This document shows, piece by piece, positions 14,293-21,307 of a DNA stretch of 25,089 nucleotides. Source of the DNA: Casp-actino8 sp001510455 (GTDB taxonomy: Bacteria > Actinomycetota > Acidimicrobiia > Acidimicrobiales > Ilumatobacteraceae); NCBI GenBank assembly GCA_027592035.1, contig JAQCIK010000027.1:1-25089 (forward strand), written 5' to 3'. The notes under the pieces are model-generated. The model searched no databases and had not been told where the DNA came from. It saw only the letters and a program-made list of their open reading frames with translations. How positions within the stretch are numbered: position 1 is the stretch's first letter; every line of letters starts with the position of its first letter. A program made the position numbers and the translations under genes.

Positions 14293-15195
14293 ATGAGCAA
14301 CAGCCCTTCTTCGGCGATCTCCCAGCACAGCACCCACGTGAACGGAATCACGATGTCGTACTTGGCTGCCGGACTCGACAATGCGGGACCGCTCGCCATC
14401 TGCCTGCACGGATTCCCCGACTCGGCCCACACCTGGCGTCACCTCCTCCCTCGCCTCGCCGATGCCGGCTGTCGAGCCGTCGCTCCGTTCCTGCGGGGGT
14501 ATGCACCAACCGAGGTTCCGAGTGACGGACGCTTTCAGACCGCTGCCTCGGCGCAGGACGTGATCGAGTTGCACGCCGCTCTTGGCGGTGGCAATGACAC
14601 TGTGATCATCGGGCACGACTGGGGCGCAGTCATCACGCACATCGCCGTCAATCACGCGCCGTCGCTCTGGAGCAAGGTGGTCACGATGGCCGTACCACCA
14701 GGAAATGCCGTCGGCGTCGCGTTTCTCAGCAACCTGGCGCAGATCAAACGCAGTTGGTACATGTTCTTCTTCCAACATCCATTTGCCGACATGGTGGTAC
14801 CGGCCAACGATCTCGCCTACATCGACATGATCTGGGAGGACTGGTCCCCCGGCTACGACGCACGTGAAGATCTCGAACTCTTGAAGCCGAGTCTGCGCGA
14901 TCCGGCCAATCTGCAAGCTGCGCTCGGCTACTACCGAGCCACCCTTGGCGACGGCTACAAGGATCCGGCGCTGCAAGACATGCAGAACGCCGGTTCGGCC
15001 GTGCCGTCACAACCGCTCCTGTATCTGCACGGTCGCAACGACGGTTGCATGGGTGCCGAAGTCGCCGAATTCGCTCTCACCGAATTTCCGGCAACGGCGC
15101 GCGGCGAAATCGTCGCCGGTGTCGGCCATTTCTTGCATCTCGAGAACCCCGATCTGGTGAACACCAAGATCCTCGACTTCTTGCAGAGCGTGTGA
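14293..15195 (+). CDS. Alpha/beta hydrolase, epoxide hydrolase-like
   Basis: A 300-residue alpha/beta hydrolase. The oxyanion motif HGFPDSAHTWRHL is near residue 40, the nucleophile elbow GHDWGA has Asp at D109, the acid is probably D250 in GRNDGC and the histidine is H279 in GVGHFLHLENP. Asp instead of Ser as nucleophile, HGFP and HDWG place it with epoxide hydrolases or haloalkane dehalogenases; the cap region (about 140-220), with AALGYYRATL, is closer to epoxide hydrolases. Substrate unknown. Start: ATG at 14293, with TACGGT 6 nt upstream. Its TGA overlaps the ATG of the next gene by one base (TGATG), so it is co-translated with the thioredoxin-fusion and UGSC pair and may act in the same pathway. 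Divergent to the MBL gene. Confidence 0.88.
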   Translation: MSNSPSSAISQHSTHVNGITMSYLAAGLDNAGPLAICLHGFPDSAHTWRHLLPRLADAGCRAVAPFLRGYAPTEVPSDGRFQTAASAQDVIELHAALGGGNDTVIIGHDWGAVITHIAVNHAPSLWSKVVTMAVPPGNAVGVAFLSNLAQIKRSWYMFFFQHPFADMVVPANDLAYIDMIWEDWSPGYDAREDLELLKPSLRDPANLQAALGYYRATLGDGYKDPALQDMQNAGSAVPSQPLLYLHGRNDGCMGAEVAEFALTEFPATARGEIVAGVGHFLHLENPDLVNTKILDFLQSV

Positions 15196-16634
15196 TGAAT
15201 CGACCTGCCTTGCCCGATGGACTCGTCGTGGTGGTGAAGCGTGAGTGCGAGACGTGCCGCATGGTTCTGCCCGTTCTGTCGAAACTTCGTGCATCGGGTG
15301 TCGAACTCACCGTTTACACACAGGACGATCCGACGTTCGGCGCCGAAATAGGTGCGCTGCATGATGGCGACCTCTCTGTCTCGTGGCATCACGACATCGA
15401 GACGGTGCCGACAGTGATTCGAGTGGTCGATGGAGTCGAGCGAGCCCGCACAGTGGGTTGGTTGAGAACCGAGTGGGAGTCGGTCACGGGTGTGACGGGC
15501 CTCGGACCGGATCTACCCGCCATGCGTCCAGGCTGCGGTTCGATGAGTGTCGATCCCGATCTCGTCGACTCTCTGCGCGTGAGATTCGGTGCATCCACAC
15601 TGTCGGCCCGACGCGTCGACGTGGCGTCGGCCGAAGACGAGTTCGAAGCCATGTTCGATCGCGGTTGGACCGACGGACTCCCCGTCGTCCCTCCCACCGA
15701 AGAGCGCGTGATGCGCATGTTGGCCGGCACCACGCGCGCGCCCACCGACGTCGTGGCGGTCGTGCCACCCGATCTGGTGGACGTGACCGTGGAGAAGGTC
15801 GCGATCAACGCCGTCATGGCGGGCTGTCGACCCGAGTACTTCCCGTGGGTGCTCACGGCTGTGGAAGCGGTGTGCAACGACACCTTCAACATTCACGGTG
15901 TGCTCGCCACCACGATGCCGGTCGGTCCGGTGATCGTGTGCAACGGACCGGGAACACGCGCCATCGGCATGAACTCGGGAATGAACGTGTTCGGACAGGG
16001 CAACCGCGCCAATCTCACGATCGGCCGAGCGGTGCAGTTGGTGATACGCAACGTGGGTGGTGGTCGACCGGGTGAGGTCGATCGAGCGACTCACGGCAAT
16101 CCCGGCAAGATTTCGTTCTGCTTCGCCGAGGACGAGGTGGGGTCACCCTGGACCACCCTCGCCGAATCACGAGGAGTGGCCTCGGGAGTCGATGCCGTGA
16201 CGGTGTTCCCCGGTGAAGGTCCCCGATGCGTCGTCGATCAATTGGCGCGCGATCCCGAGAGTCTCTGCAACACGTTCGCCTCGTGTCTGCGCACCCTGCA
16301 CAACCCGAAGTCGGTCATCGCCTTCGACGCCATCTTGGTCATGGGCCCTGAACATGCTCGAGTGTTCGCCGAAGCCGGCTGGGATCGCGACCGAGTGCTC
16401 GACGAACTGCACGCTCGACTGCAGATCCCCGGATCCGAACTGGTGAGGGGCGCCAACGGCATCGCCGAGGGGGTGCCGGCCCATCTGGAGGGCGTCACCC
16501 TGCCCAAATTCCGACCCGGTGGGATCTTGTTGGTCCACGCAGGCGGTGGGGCCGGCCTGTTCTCTGCCATCATTGGCGGATGGGCCAACGGTGACATGGG
16601 AAGCACCCCGGTCACGAGGGAGGTGACGCGATGA
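15195..16634 (+). CDS. Thioredoxin-like domain fused to a large conserved domain; partner of the UGSC selenoprotein
   Basis: A 479-residue protein. Residues 10-90 look like a thioredoxin/glutaredoxin fold: VVVVKRECETCRMVLPVL with C18-x2-C21, then ETVPT carrying the probable cis-proline P72. A linker with PGCGS (112-116) follows. From about residue 145 a large domain begins with WTDGLPVVPPTEERV and contains VEKVAINAVMAGCRPEYFPW, NSGMNVFGQGNRAN and HAGGGAGLFSAIIGGWANG. I recall that domain from proteins found beside UGSC-motif proteins, but know no reaction for it. Start: ATG at 15195, in the TGATG junction with the hydrolase; the frame runs further back only as a shadow. Its TGA overlaps the next ATG (ATGA), making a tight pair. 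A dithiol relay to the selenoprotein is inference. Confidence 0.8.
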   Translation: MNRPALPDGLVVVVKRECETCRMVLPVLSKLRASGVELTVYTQDDPTFGAEIGALHDGDLSVSWHHDIETVPTVIRVVDGVERARTVGWLRTEWESVTGVTGLGPDLPAMRPGCGSMSVDPDLVDSLRVRFGASTLSARRVDVASAEDEFEAMFDRGWTDGLPVVPPTEERVMRMLAGTTRAPTDVVAVVPPDLVDVTVEKVAINAVMAGCRPEYFPWVLTAVEAVCNDTFNIHGVLATTMPVGPVIVCNGPGTRAIGMNSGMNVFGQGNRANLTIGRAVQLVIRNVGGGRPGEVDRATHGNPGKISFCFAEDEVGSPWTTLAESRGVASGVDAVTVFPGEGPRCVVDQLARDPESLCNTFASCLRTLHNPKSVIAFDAILVMGPEHARVFAEAGWDRDRVLDELHARLQIPGSELVRGANGIAEGVPAHLEGVTLPKFRPGGILLVHAGGGAGLFSAIIGGWANGDMGSTPVTREVTR

Positions 16635-17155
16635 CGACTCTGCTCGATCCGACGAACGAAAAGCGCGCCATGACCATGGAACGCGTCGGTCGCCCCGAAT
16701 CGCTGTCAGGACTCACGGTCGGTTTGCTCGACATCTCCAAAGCGCGTGGTGACGTGTTCCTCGATCGACTGGAAGAACGATTGGCCGAGATGGGTGCCAG
16801 CGTTCTGCGCTACAAGAAGCCCACCTTCACCAAACCGGCGCCGGTCGACCTGCGCCACGAAATCGCCATGAACTGTCAAGTGGTGATCGAAGCACTCGCT
16901 GATTGAGGCAGTTGCACGTCGTGCAGTGTGCACGACATCGTCGATATCGAACGGCGTGGAATTCCGGCCGTCTTCGTGGCCTCGGCCGAATTCGTGTCGG
17001 CCGCCGATGTTCAGTCGAAGTCGCTCGGGTTCCCCGACGTGGCTCGAGTGTTCACACCACACCCCATCCAGGACCGCACCGATGACGAGATGCGGGACTA
17101 CGCCGACGCGGCTCTCGACGAGATCGTTGCGGCTGTCACCCGCCGTTCGTCCTGA
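16631..17155 (+). CDS. UGSC-motif selenoprotein, in-frame TGA read as selenocysteine
   Basis: The frame from ATG 16631 meets TGA at 16904-16906, then continues without shift to a TGA at 17153: 174 residues with U92. Around the codon the protein reads EALAD-U-GSCTSCSVHD. Homologues I recall have Cys or Sec at exactly this place before GSCTSC, which defines the UGSC-motif (seleno)protein family. The halves on both sides look normal: LTVGLLDISKARGDVFLDRL and KKPTFTKPAP before, IERRGIPAVFVASAEF and VFTPHPIQDRTDDEMRDYA after. C95 and C98 follow the Sec, giving a probable redox centre. Function is unknown, presumably thiol/selenol redox chemistry in the cytoplasm. A SECIS-like hairpin follows the TGA. 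It is ATGA-coupled to the thioredoxin fusion. A pseudogene split by a stop is the alternative, which I consider unlikely. Confidence 0.87.
16918..16936 (+). promoter_or_regulatory. Bacterial SECIS-like hairpin after the in-frame TGA
   Basis: GTCGTGCA (16918-16925) and TGCACGAC (16929-16936) are exact complements closing the 3-nt loop GTG. The loop begins 20 nt after the TGA and its first base is G. Both agree with the bacterial SECIS rule of an apical loop roughly 16-37 nt downstream with G in the first two loop positions. The Ser codon inside is AGT, unlike the TCG preferred around it, and this base is needed for the hairpin. A competing short palindrome, TGCACGTCGTGCA (16913-16925), overlaps its left arm. 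Confidence 0.75.
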
Positions 17156-17184
17156 GTGCACTCACCGGCCATGGCGGGCCGGGC

Positions 17185-18540
17185 ATGATGGAACCGATGC
17201 GTCGAACGAAGATCGTTGCCACTCTGGGTCCGTCCAGCCAACATCGGGTGGCCGAACTCGTTGCGGCGGGTGTGGCCATCGTGCGCATCAACTGCTCTCA
17301 CCTCACCACCGACGAGGTCGCCGACGCCGTGCGATCGGCACGGTCCCAGTCGGCCACGGTCGGGATTCTCGTCGACGTTCAGGGTCCGAAACTGCGACTC
17401 ATCGACGGAGTCGATGCACGTGGAGCCGAGGTCACGCTTCACGAACGTGGTCACGGACACGGACCGATGGTGGGTTTCGATCCCGCTGCGGTGGGCGTCG
17501 AACCCGGTGAACGAATTCTGGTGAACGACGGACGCATCGTGCTTCGGGCCGTGGAGGTTCGACCGCACATGGTGCGGGCCGAAGTGGTGGTACCCGGTGT
17601 CGCCGAAGGCAAGCGGGGAGTCAATCTTCCCGACACCAACGTGAACATGCGCATGTTCTCGGAAAAGGATCAGGCCGACATCGCCGCCGCGGTCGAGAGT
17701 GGTGCCGACTGGATCGCACTGTCGTTCGTCCAACGAGCCGAGGACGTCCTCGAGGCGCGGCGCATGGTTCCCGATGACATTCGGATCCTCGCCAAGATCG
17801 AACGTCCCCAAGCTCTGAGAGTCCTCGGAGAGATCTGCGGAGTGGCCGATGGTGTGATGGCGGCCCGCGGCGATCTGGGTGTCGAGATCCCCTTCGCCCG
17901 TCTACCGGTCGCTCAGCGAGCCATCGCCGATGCATCACTTCGATCGGGCGCGATGTCGATATGCGCCACCGAGATGTTGGAGTCGATGACCTCGTCGACT
18001 CGCCCGACTCGTGCCGAGGTGTCCGACGTGGCCAATGCGGTACGCGACGGTTTCGACTGCGTGATGCTCTCGGCCGAAACGGCGATCGGTCACGATCCGG
18101 TGGGGGCCGTGCGAGCCATGGCCCAGATCCTCGAGGAAGCCGACAGCCTCGACGGTTTCGTCTCGCCCTTCGCCGATCACAATCCGAACGCTGCTGCGGT
18201 GGCTGCCTCCGCGGCATCGCTCGCGTCACGTCTGAAGGCCCGAGCGATCCTCGCCATCACCTACACCGGCCACAACGCTGAGTTGTTGTCGGCCTGTCGA
18301 CCGAACGTGCCGATCATCGCCGCCACCGAGGATCCGCGAGTGGTGACTCGACTCATGGCGCGGTTCGGTGTGAAGCCTGTACTGGCAGAGCGACCCGACT
18401 CCACCGATGAGTCGATCGACTACGCCATTGCTGCGGCCGTGGCCGCCGGACATCTCACCAGAGGTGACCTGATCATCGTGGCGATGTCGCGCATCTCCCC
18501 GCGCTCCGACACCGACACCATCTTCGTCCACCGCGTCTGA
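17185..18540 (+). CDS. Pyruvate kinase, divergent form
   Basis: A 451-residue pyruvate kinase: MRRTKIVATLGPSS at the start, RINCSHLTTDE, VDVQGPKLR, ILAKIERPQAL (K204), AARGDLGVEIPFARL, ICATEMLESMTSSTRPTRAE and SDVANAVRDGFDCVMLSAETA. The C-terminal domain carries ITYTGHNAELLSACRPNVPI. The enzyme converts phosphoenolpyruvate and ADP to pyruvate and ATP. It departs from the family consensus at MLSAETA (usually SGETA), ATEML (usually ATQML) and DVQGPK, and is about 20-25 residues shorter than common forms, so a second isozyme or altered regulation is possible. Starts at 17185, 17188 or 17197 are all feasible; 17197 fits homologues best, but I keep the longest. It lies 29 nt after the selenoprotein and may share its mRNA. 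It ends before the palindromic terminator repeat. Confidence 0.88.
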   Translation: MMEPMRRTKIVATLGPSSQHRVAELVAAGVAIVRINCSHLTTDEVADAVRSARSQSATVGILVDVQGPKLRLIDGVDARGAEVTLHERGHGHGPMVGFDPAAVGVEPGERILVNDGRIVLRAVEVRPHMVRAEVVVPGVAEGKRGVNLPDTNVNMRMFSEKDQADIAAAVESGADWIALSFVQRAEDVLEARRMVPDDIRILAKIERPQALRVLGEICGVADGVMAARGDLGVEIPFARLPVAQRAIADASLRSGAMSICATEMLESMTSSTRPTRAEVSDVANAVRDGFDCVMLSAETAIGHDPVGAVRAMAQILEEADSLDGFVSPFADHNPNAAAVAASAASLASRLKARAILAITYTGHNAELLSACRPNVPIIAATEDPRVVTRLMARFGVKPVLAERPDSTDESIDYAIAAAVAAGHLTRGDLIIVAMSRISPRSDTDTIFVHRV

Positions 18541-18554
18541 TCGTTTCCTCTGCG

Positions 18555-18603
18555 GTTCTGGGTGAAAAAAGCGCGCGTATCCGGTGAATTTTTCGCCCAG
18601 ATC
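18555..18603. terminator. Bidirectional terminator, copy 2 of the intergenic palindromic repeat
   Basis: GTTCTGGGTGAAAAA (18555-18569) faces TTTTTCGCCCAGATC (18589-18603), with 13 of 15 positions paired and one more possible as G-U. A-runs and T-runs flank the stem, as in a terminator for either direction. It lies between converging pyruvate kinase and mutY, and the last base pairs run into the mutY stop codon. It matches the reverse complement of 5672-5720 at 42 of 49 positions, including the loop. Confidence 0.8.
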
Positions 18604-19480
18604 ACCCTGGGAGGGTGAGGTTCTGAGAATTGGGGTCGAGGTGGACGAGGCCTTCGGCCACGAGGGCGGCCACCAAACGGTCGGCCACTTCGGGTGATCG
18701 ATCCATCACACGCGGAACGTCGTCGACGCACACGACTCCGTCTCCGAGCGCCTTGATCAATCGCCCACGAGCCTGACGATCCGATCCTTCGAACCGTCCC
18801 TGAGGAACGCTCACGCCGGCCGACCCCACACTCGGATCGTCACCAACACCCCGCCACGCGCACCACGACTCCCACGGACACTCGTCGCACGAAGGAGTCG
18901 GACGGCAGACCATGGCACCCAACTCCATGAGTCCCTGATTCCACAACCACGCCGTTCCGGCCGCCAACAAGCGGTCGGCCTCCGACTGTGCTCGTTTCGC
19001 CGTGAGCTTCTCACCGGCCAATCGAGCGAGAACCCGAGCCACATTGGTGTCGACCACGGCCGCATCGTCCTCGAAAGCGAAGGCCAACACCGCCCGAGCG
19101 GTGTAGGGGCCGACTCCCGGCAGTGCCAACAAGTCGTCGAGCGACTGTGGCACCTCTCCCCCGTGTCGCACCGTGATCTCGCGCGCCGCCGCCTGCAGAT
19201 TGCGCGCCCGACGCGGGTAGCCGAGTCCCTGCCAGACACGCAACACGTCACCGAGCGCAGCGTGCGCACAATCGGCCGGCGACGGAAACGACTCCATGAA
19301 TGCGTGCCACTTGGGCATCACGCGCGCCACACCGGTCTGTTGCAGCATCACCTCACTGACGAGGATGCCCCAGGGATCTCGGGTGGCTCTCCACGGCAGT
19401 TCGCGTAGGCGAACCGTGGCCCACCCCAACAGAGCGTCCTGGAAGACGCCGAGGTCGTCGTCGTTCAGTCGTTGCTCCAT
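18602..19480 (-). CDS. mutY: A/G-specific adenine glycosylase MutY
   Basis: A 292-residue DNA glycosylase. SEVMLQQT carries the catalytic Glu E43, the helix-hairpin-helix LPGVGPYTARAVLAFAF is near 115-130, and VVDTNVARVLARL has the catalytic Asp D144. A [4Fe-4S] motif follows as CRPTPSCDECPWESWC, that is C-x5-C-x2-C-x5-C, where E. coli has x6 in the first gap. Role: removal of A mispaired with 8-oxoG. The C-terminal part after the cluster is short (about 80 residues), so a full NUDIX-like 8-oxoG reading domain appears to be lacking. The ATG at 19480 lies 16 nt inside the MaoC gene end; an open stretch further upstream is a shadow. Its cluster would need the SUF system encoded in this window. 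The stop lies in the palindromic terminator. Confidence 0.93.
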   Translation of the reverse strand: MEQRLNDDDLGVFQDALLGWATVRLRELPWRATRDPWGILVSEVMLQQTGVARVMPKWHAFMESFPSPADCAHAALGDVLRVWQGLGYPRRARNLQAAAREITVRHGGEVPQSLDDLLALPGVGPYTARAVLAFAFEDDAAVVDTNVARVLARLAGEKLTAKRAQSEADRLLAAGTAWLWNQGLMELGAMVCRPTPSCDECPWESWCAWRGVGDDPSVGSAGVSVPQGRFEGSDRQARGRLIKALGDGVVCVDDVPRVMDRSPEVADRLVAALVAEGLVHLDPNSQNLTLPG

Positions 19481-19983
19481 GCGGCGTCGGCGTCGTAGGG
19501 GCGCTGCCGCGACGGTGCGAACTCGCGCTTCCACACCATCACTCGACGGCGGAAGTAGCACACCTCTTTACCGTCCTGATTGAAACCCTTCGTCTCGACG
19601 GTGACCACTCCACGATCGTTCTTCGACTTGCTCTCCTGAACGTCGAGCACTCGTGTTTCGGCGTGGATCGTGTCACCGTGAAACGTGGGGAACTTGTGCT
19701 GCAAAGTCTCGACCTCGAGATTGGCGATGGCGGCCCCACTCACGTCGGGAACACTCATGCCGAGGACCAGCGAATACACCAGATTTCCGACCACCACGTT
19801 TCGACCCTGAACACTCTGCGCTGCAAACCAATCGTTGGTGTGCAGCGGATGATGGTTCATGGTGATCATGCAGAAGAGATGATCGTCGTATTCGGTGATC
19901 GTCTTCCCGGGCCAATGGCGATACACGTCGCCCACCACGAAATCTTCCAGGCATCGTCCGAAGGGTCGCTCATGAACGGTCAT
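19465..19983 (-). CDS. MaoC-family hydratase, possibly mesaconyl-CoA hydratase (beta-methylmalyl-CoA dehydratase)
   Basis: A 172-residue hot-dog fold protein: LEDFVVGDVYRHWPGKTITE at the N-terminus, the active-site region FCMITMNHHPLHTND and VVVGNLVYSLVLGMSV, then FPTFHGDTIHAETRVLDV. The TMNxxPLH form of the motif is the one I associate with mesaconyl-CoA or related branched acid hydratases rather than with fatty-acid enoyl hydratases. Those enzymes interconvert methylmalyl-CoA and mesaconyl-CoA in the ethylmalonyl-CoA pathway. A methylsuccinyl-CoA dehydrogenase-like gene lies 3 kb away, which strengthens this. Start: ATG at 19983, with TAGTTT 8 nt upstream, overlapping the stop of the YbhN-type gene. 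Its end overlaps the mutY start by 16 nt. Confidence 0.8.
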   Translation of the reverse strand: MTVHERPFGRCLEDFVVGDVYRHWPGKTITEYDDHLFCMITMNHHPLHTNDWFAAQSVQGRNVVVGNLVYSLVLGMSVPDVSGAAIANLEVETLQHKFPTFHGDTIHAETRVLDVQESKSKNDRGVVTVETKGFNQDGKEVCYFRRRVMVWKREFAPSRQRPYDADAAWSND

Positions 19984-19991
19984 GAGCGAAG

Positions 19992-19997
19992 AAACTA
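19992..19997 (-). promoter_or_regulatory. Possible leaderless -10 (TAGTTT) of the MaoC gene
   Basis: TAGTTT on the minus strand lies 8 nt before the ATG at 19983 and shares its TAG with the stop codon of the upstream membrane protein gene. No Shine-Dalgarno is seen, so either this promoter or translational coupling serves MaoC. Confidence 0.35.
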
Positions 19998-21266
19998 CAT
20001 CGGCTCGTGCGGGGGTTCCCTATCCGACAACGGACGAGTGGGATCAGCCGTGTTGGACCCCTCGGGTTTGGGCAACTCGCGTGTGCGTTCACGAGCCGGA
20101 TACCGCTCGGAGAAGTCGAGAATGCTTTCGCGACCACTTGCCGACGCCACCACATCGCGCAGTGGCTCCAGGTTGTCCTTCGAAATCGCCCACGGACCCA
20201 CCCGCAGCGAGAGATAGGCGAGGCCACCGATCACGATCGGCAACCAATACTGCGCGATGCGATACGACACCACACCCACCACGACCGTGGCGCGCGGCAA
20301 TCCGAAACCCACCAGCACCGGAACATAGATGCCTTCCACGATGCCGAGTCCACCCGGTGTGATGGGGATGGCGGCAAGAACATTGGCCAAGCCGAACGCC
20401 ACGATGAGGCCATCGATAGACAACGAACCACCGAACGCACGCAGGAACACCCACAGCGCAGCGGCGTCGAGCAACCAGTTGAGGGCCGCCCACATCGACA
20501 ACTTGCGCAACAGGGACCGGTCCTCCCAGAGTTCCTGCATACGTCCGCTGATGTGGTGCACCGCCTCACCGGCTCGGTCCTCGTTCATGTGGAGTCGACG
20601 AGCGATTCGTCGAACGATCTTCTCGGACTGTTGCTGGCCGCCGATCAAACCGAACACGATCCCGGCGGCGATGATCATGAGGATGATTCCGGCCACCGCC
20701 GCCGATCCGTACACCGGGTTCACGCCACGGAACGGAATCGACACGATGAGTCCACTCCACAAAATGAGGTTCAACACCACCGCCGACGCAAGTCCCGACG
20801 TGGCGAGAGCGAAGCCGGCGTCGGGGCCGGCCACGTTCGACAGGGTCATGAGTCGATAACCGAGTGCCGATCCGGCTGCGGTTCCGCCCGGAATAAGGCT
20901 GGACAACGCGCGGGTCGACAACTGGATGCGGAACAAACGCCAGATCGACAGGTGATCACCGGCCGTACCCAAAGCTTCACGGGTCATCACCGAGTAACAG
21001 AAGAGGGCGAGAATCGAAAGGGCCAGTCCGACCAGAAGCAGGATGGGTTGCACTTCACTCAATTGATCGATCGCGTTCCGAAGGCCGGGGATGTTGAGAA
21101 TGATGAAGTAGACAACGAGGAGTGTCGTCCCCACCTTCAAGGTTCGAATGATCGCCCGCCGACGGAACGCTCGACGTTCGTTCGGCGTGCGACGCAGCAC
21201 GACCGCGTGACCGTCGACGCGGTCGTCGGGGCGAGCCGAACCAGACTCCGGCGCTCCCTCCGACAT
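19995..21266 (-). CDS. YbhN/AglD-type integral membrane protein (LPG synthase TM-region, flippase-like)
   Basis: A 423-residue membrane protein with a charged 40-residue cytoplasmic N-terminus, about eight hydrophobic segments between residues 42 and 350, and a polar Pro/Arg-rich tail of about 65 residues. The segment ANVLAAIPITPGGLGIVEG is the hallmark of the lysylphosphatidylglycerol synthase transmembrane-region family (UPF0104). Members without the synthase domain are thought to act on lipids or lipid-linked sugars; there is no aminoacyl transferase domain here. Function is unknown. Start: ATG at 21266, with a GGAAAGAGG ribosome site just upstream. It lies 41 nt after the serine hydrolase stop and 11 nt before the MaoC ATG, so it can belong to a five-gene minus-strand unit. 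Confidence 0.85.
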   Translation of the reverse strand: MSEGAPESGSARPDDRVDGHAVVLRRTPNERRAFRRRAIIRTLKVGTTLLVVYFIILNIPGLRNAIDQLSEVQPILLLVGLALSILALFCYSVMTREALGTAGDHLSIWRLFRIQLSTRALSSLIPGGTAAGSALGYRLMTLSNVAGPDAGFALATSGLASAVVLNLILWSGLIVSIPFRGVNPVYGSAAVAGIILMIIAAGIVFGLIGGQQQSEKIVRRIARRLHMNEDRAGEAVHHISGRMQELWEDRSLLRKLSMWAALNWLLDAAALWVFLRAFGGSLSIDGLIVAFGLANVLAAIPITPGGLGIVEGIYVPVLVGFGLPRATVVVGVVSYRIAQYWLPIVIGGLAYLSLRVGPWAISKDNLEPLRDVVASASGRESILDFSERYPARERTRELPKPEGSNTADPTRPLSDREPPHEPM

Positions 21267-21307
21267 GCCTCTTTCCTATCAGTTCGGGAGGGGTGTATTC
21301 GCTAACG

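Noticed and set aside
16631..17155. Selenoprotein gene as a pseudogene or two separate genes (16631-16906 and a GTG-start frame from 16928).
   Set aside because: The frame is unbroken apart from the TGA, the lost residues GSCTSC are the core of the family motif, a GTG start at 16928 would remove them, and a SECIS-like hairpin is present.
20007..21305. A 432-codon plus-strand frame opposite the YbhN-type membrane protein.
   Set aside because: His/Gln/Arg-rich text typical of the reverse reading of a high-GC gene; no motif. The same applies to the 318-codon frame at 13220-14176 and the 333-codon minus frame at 3637-4638.
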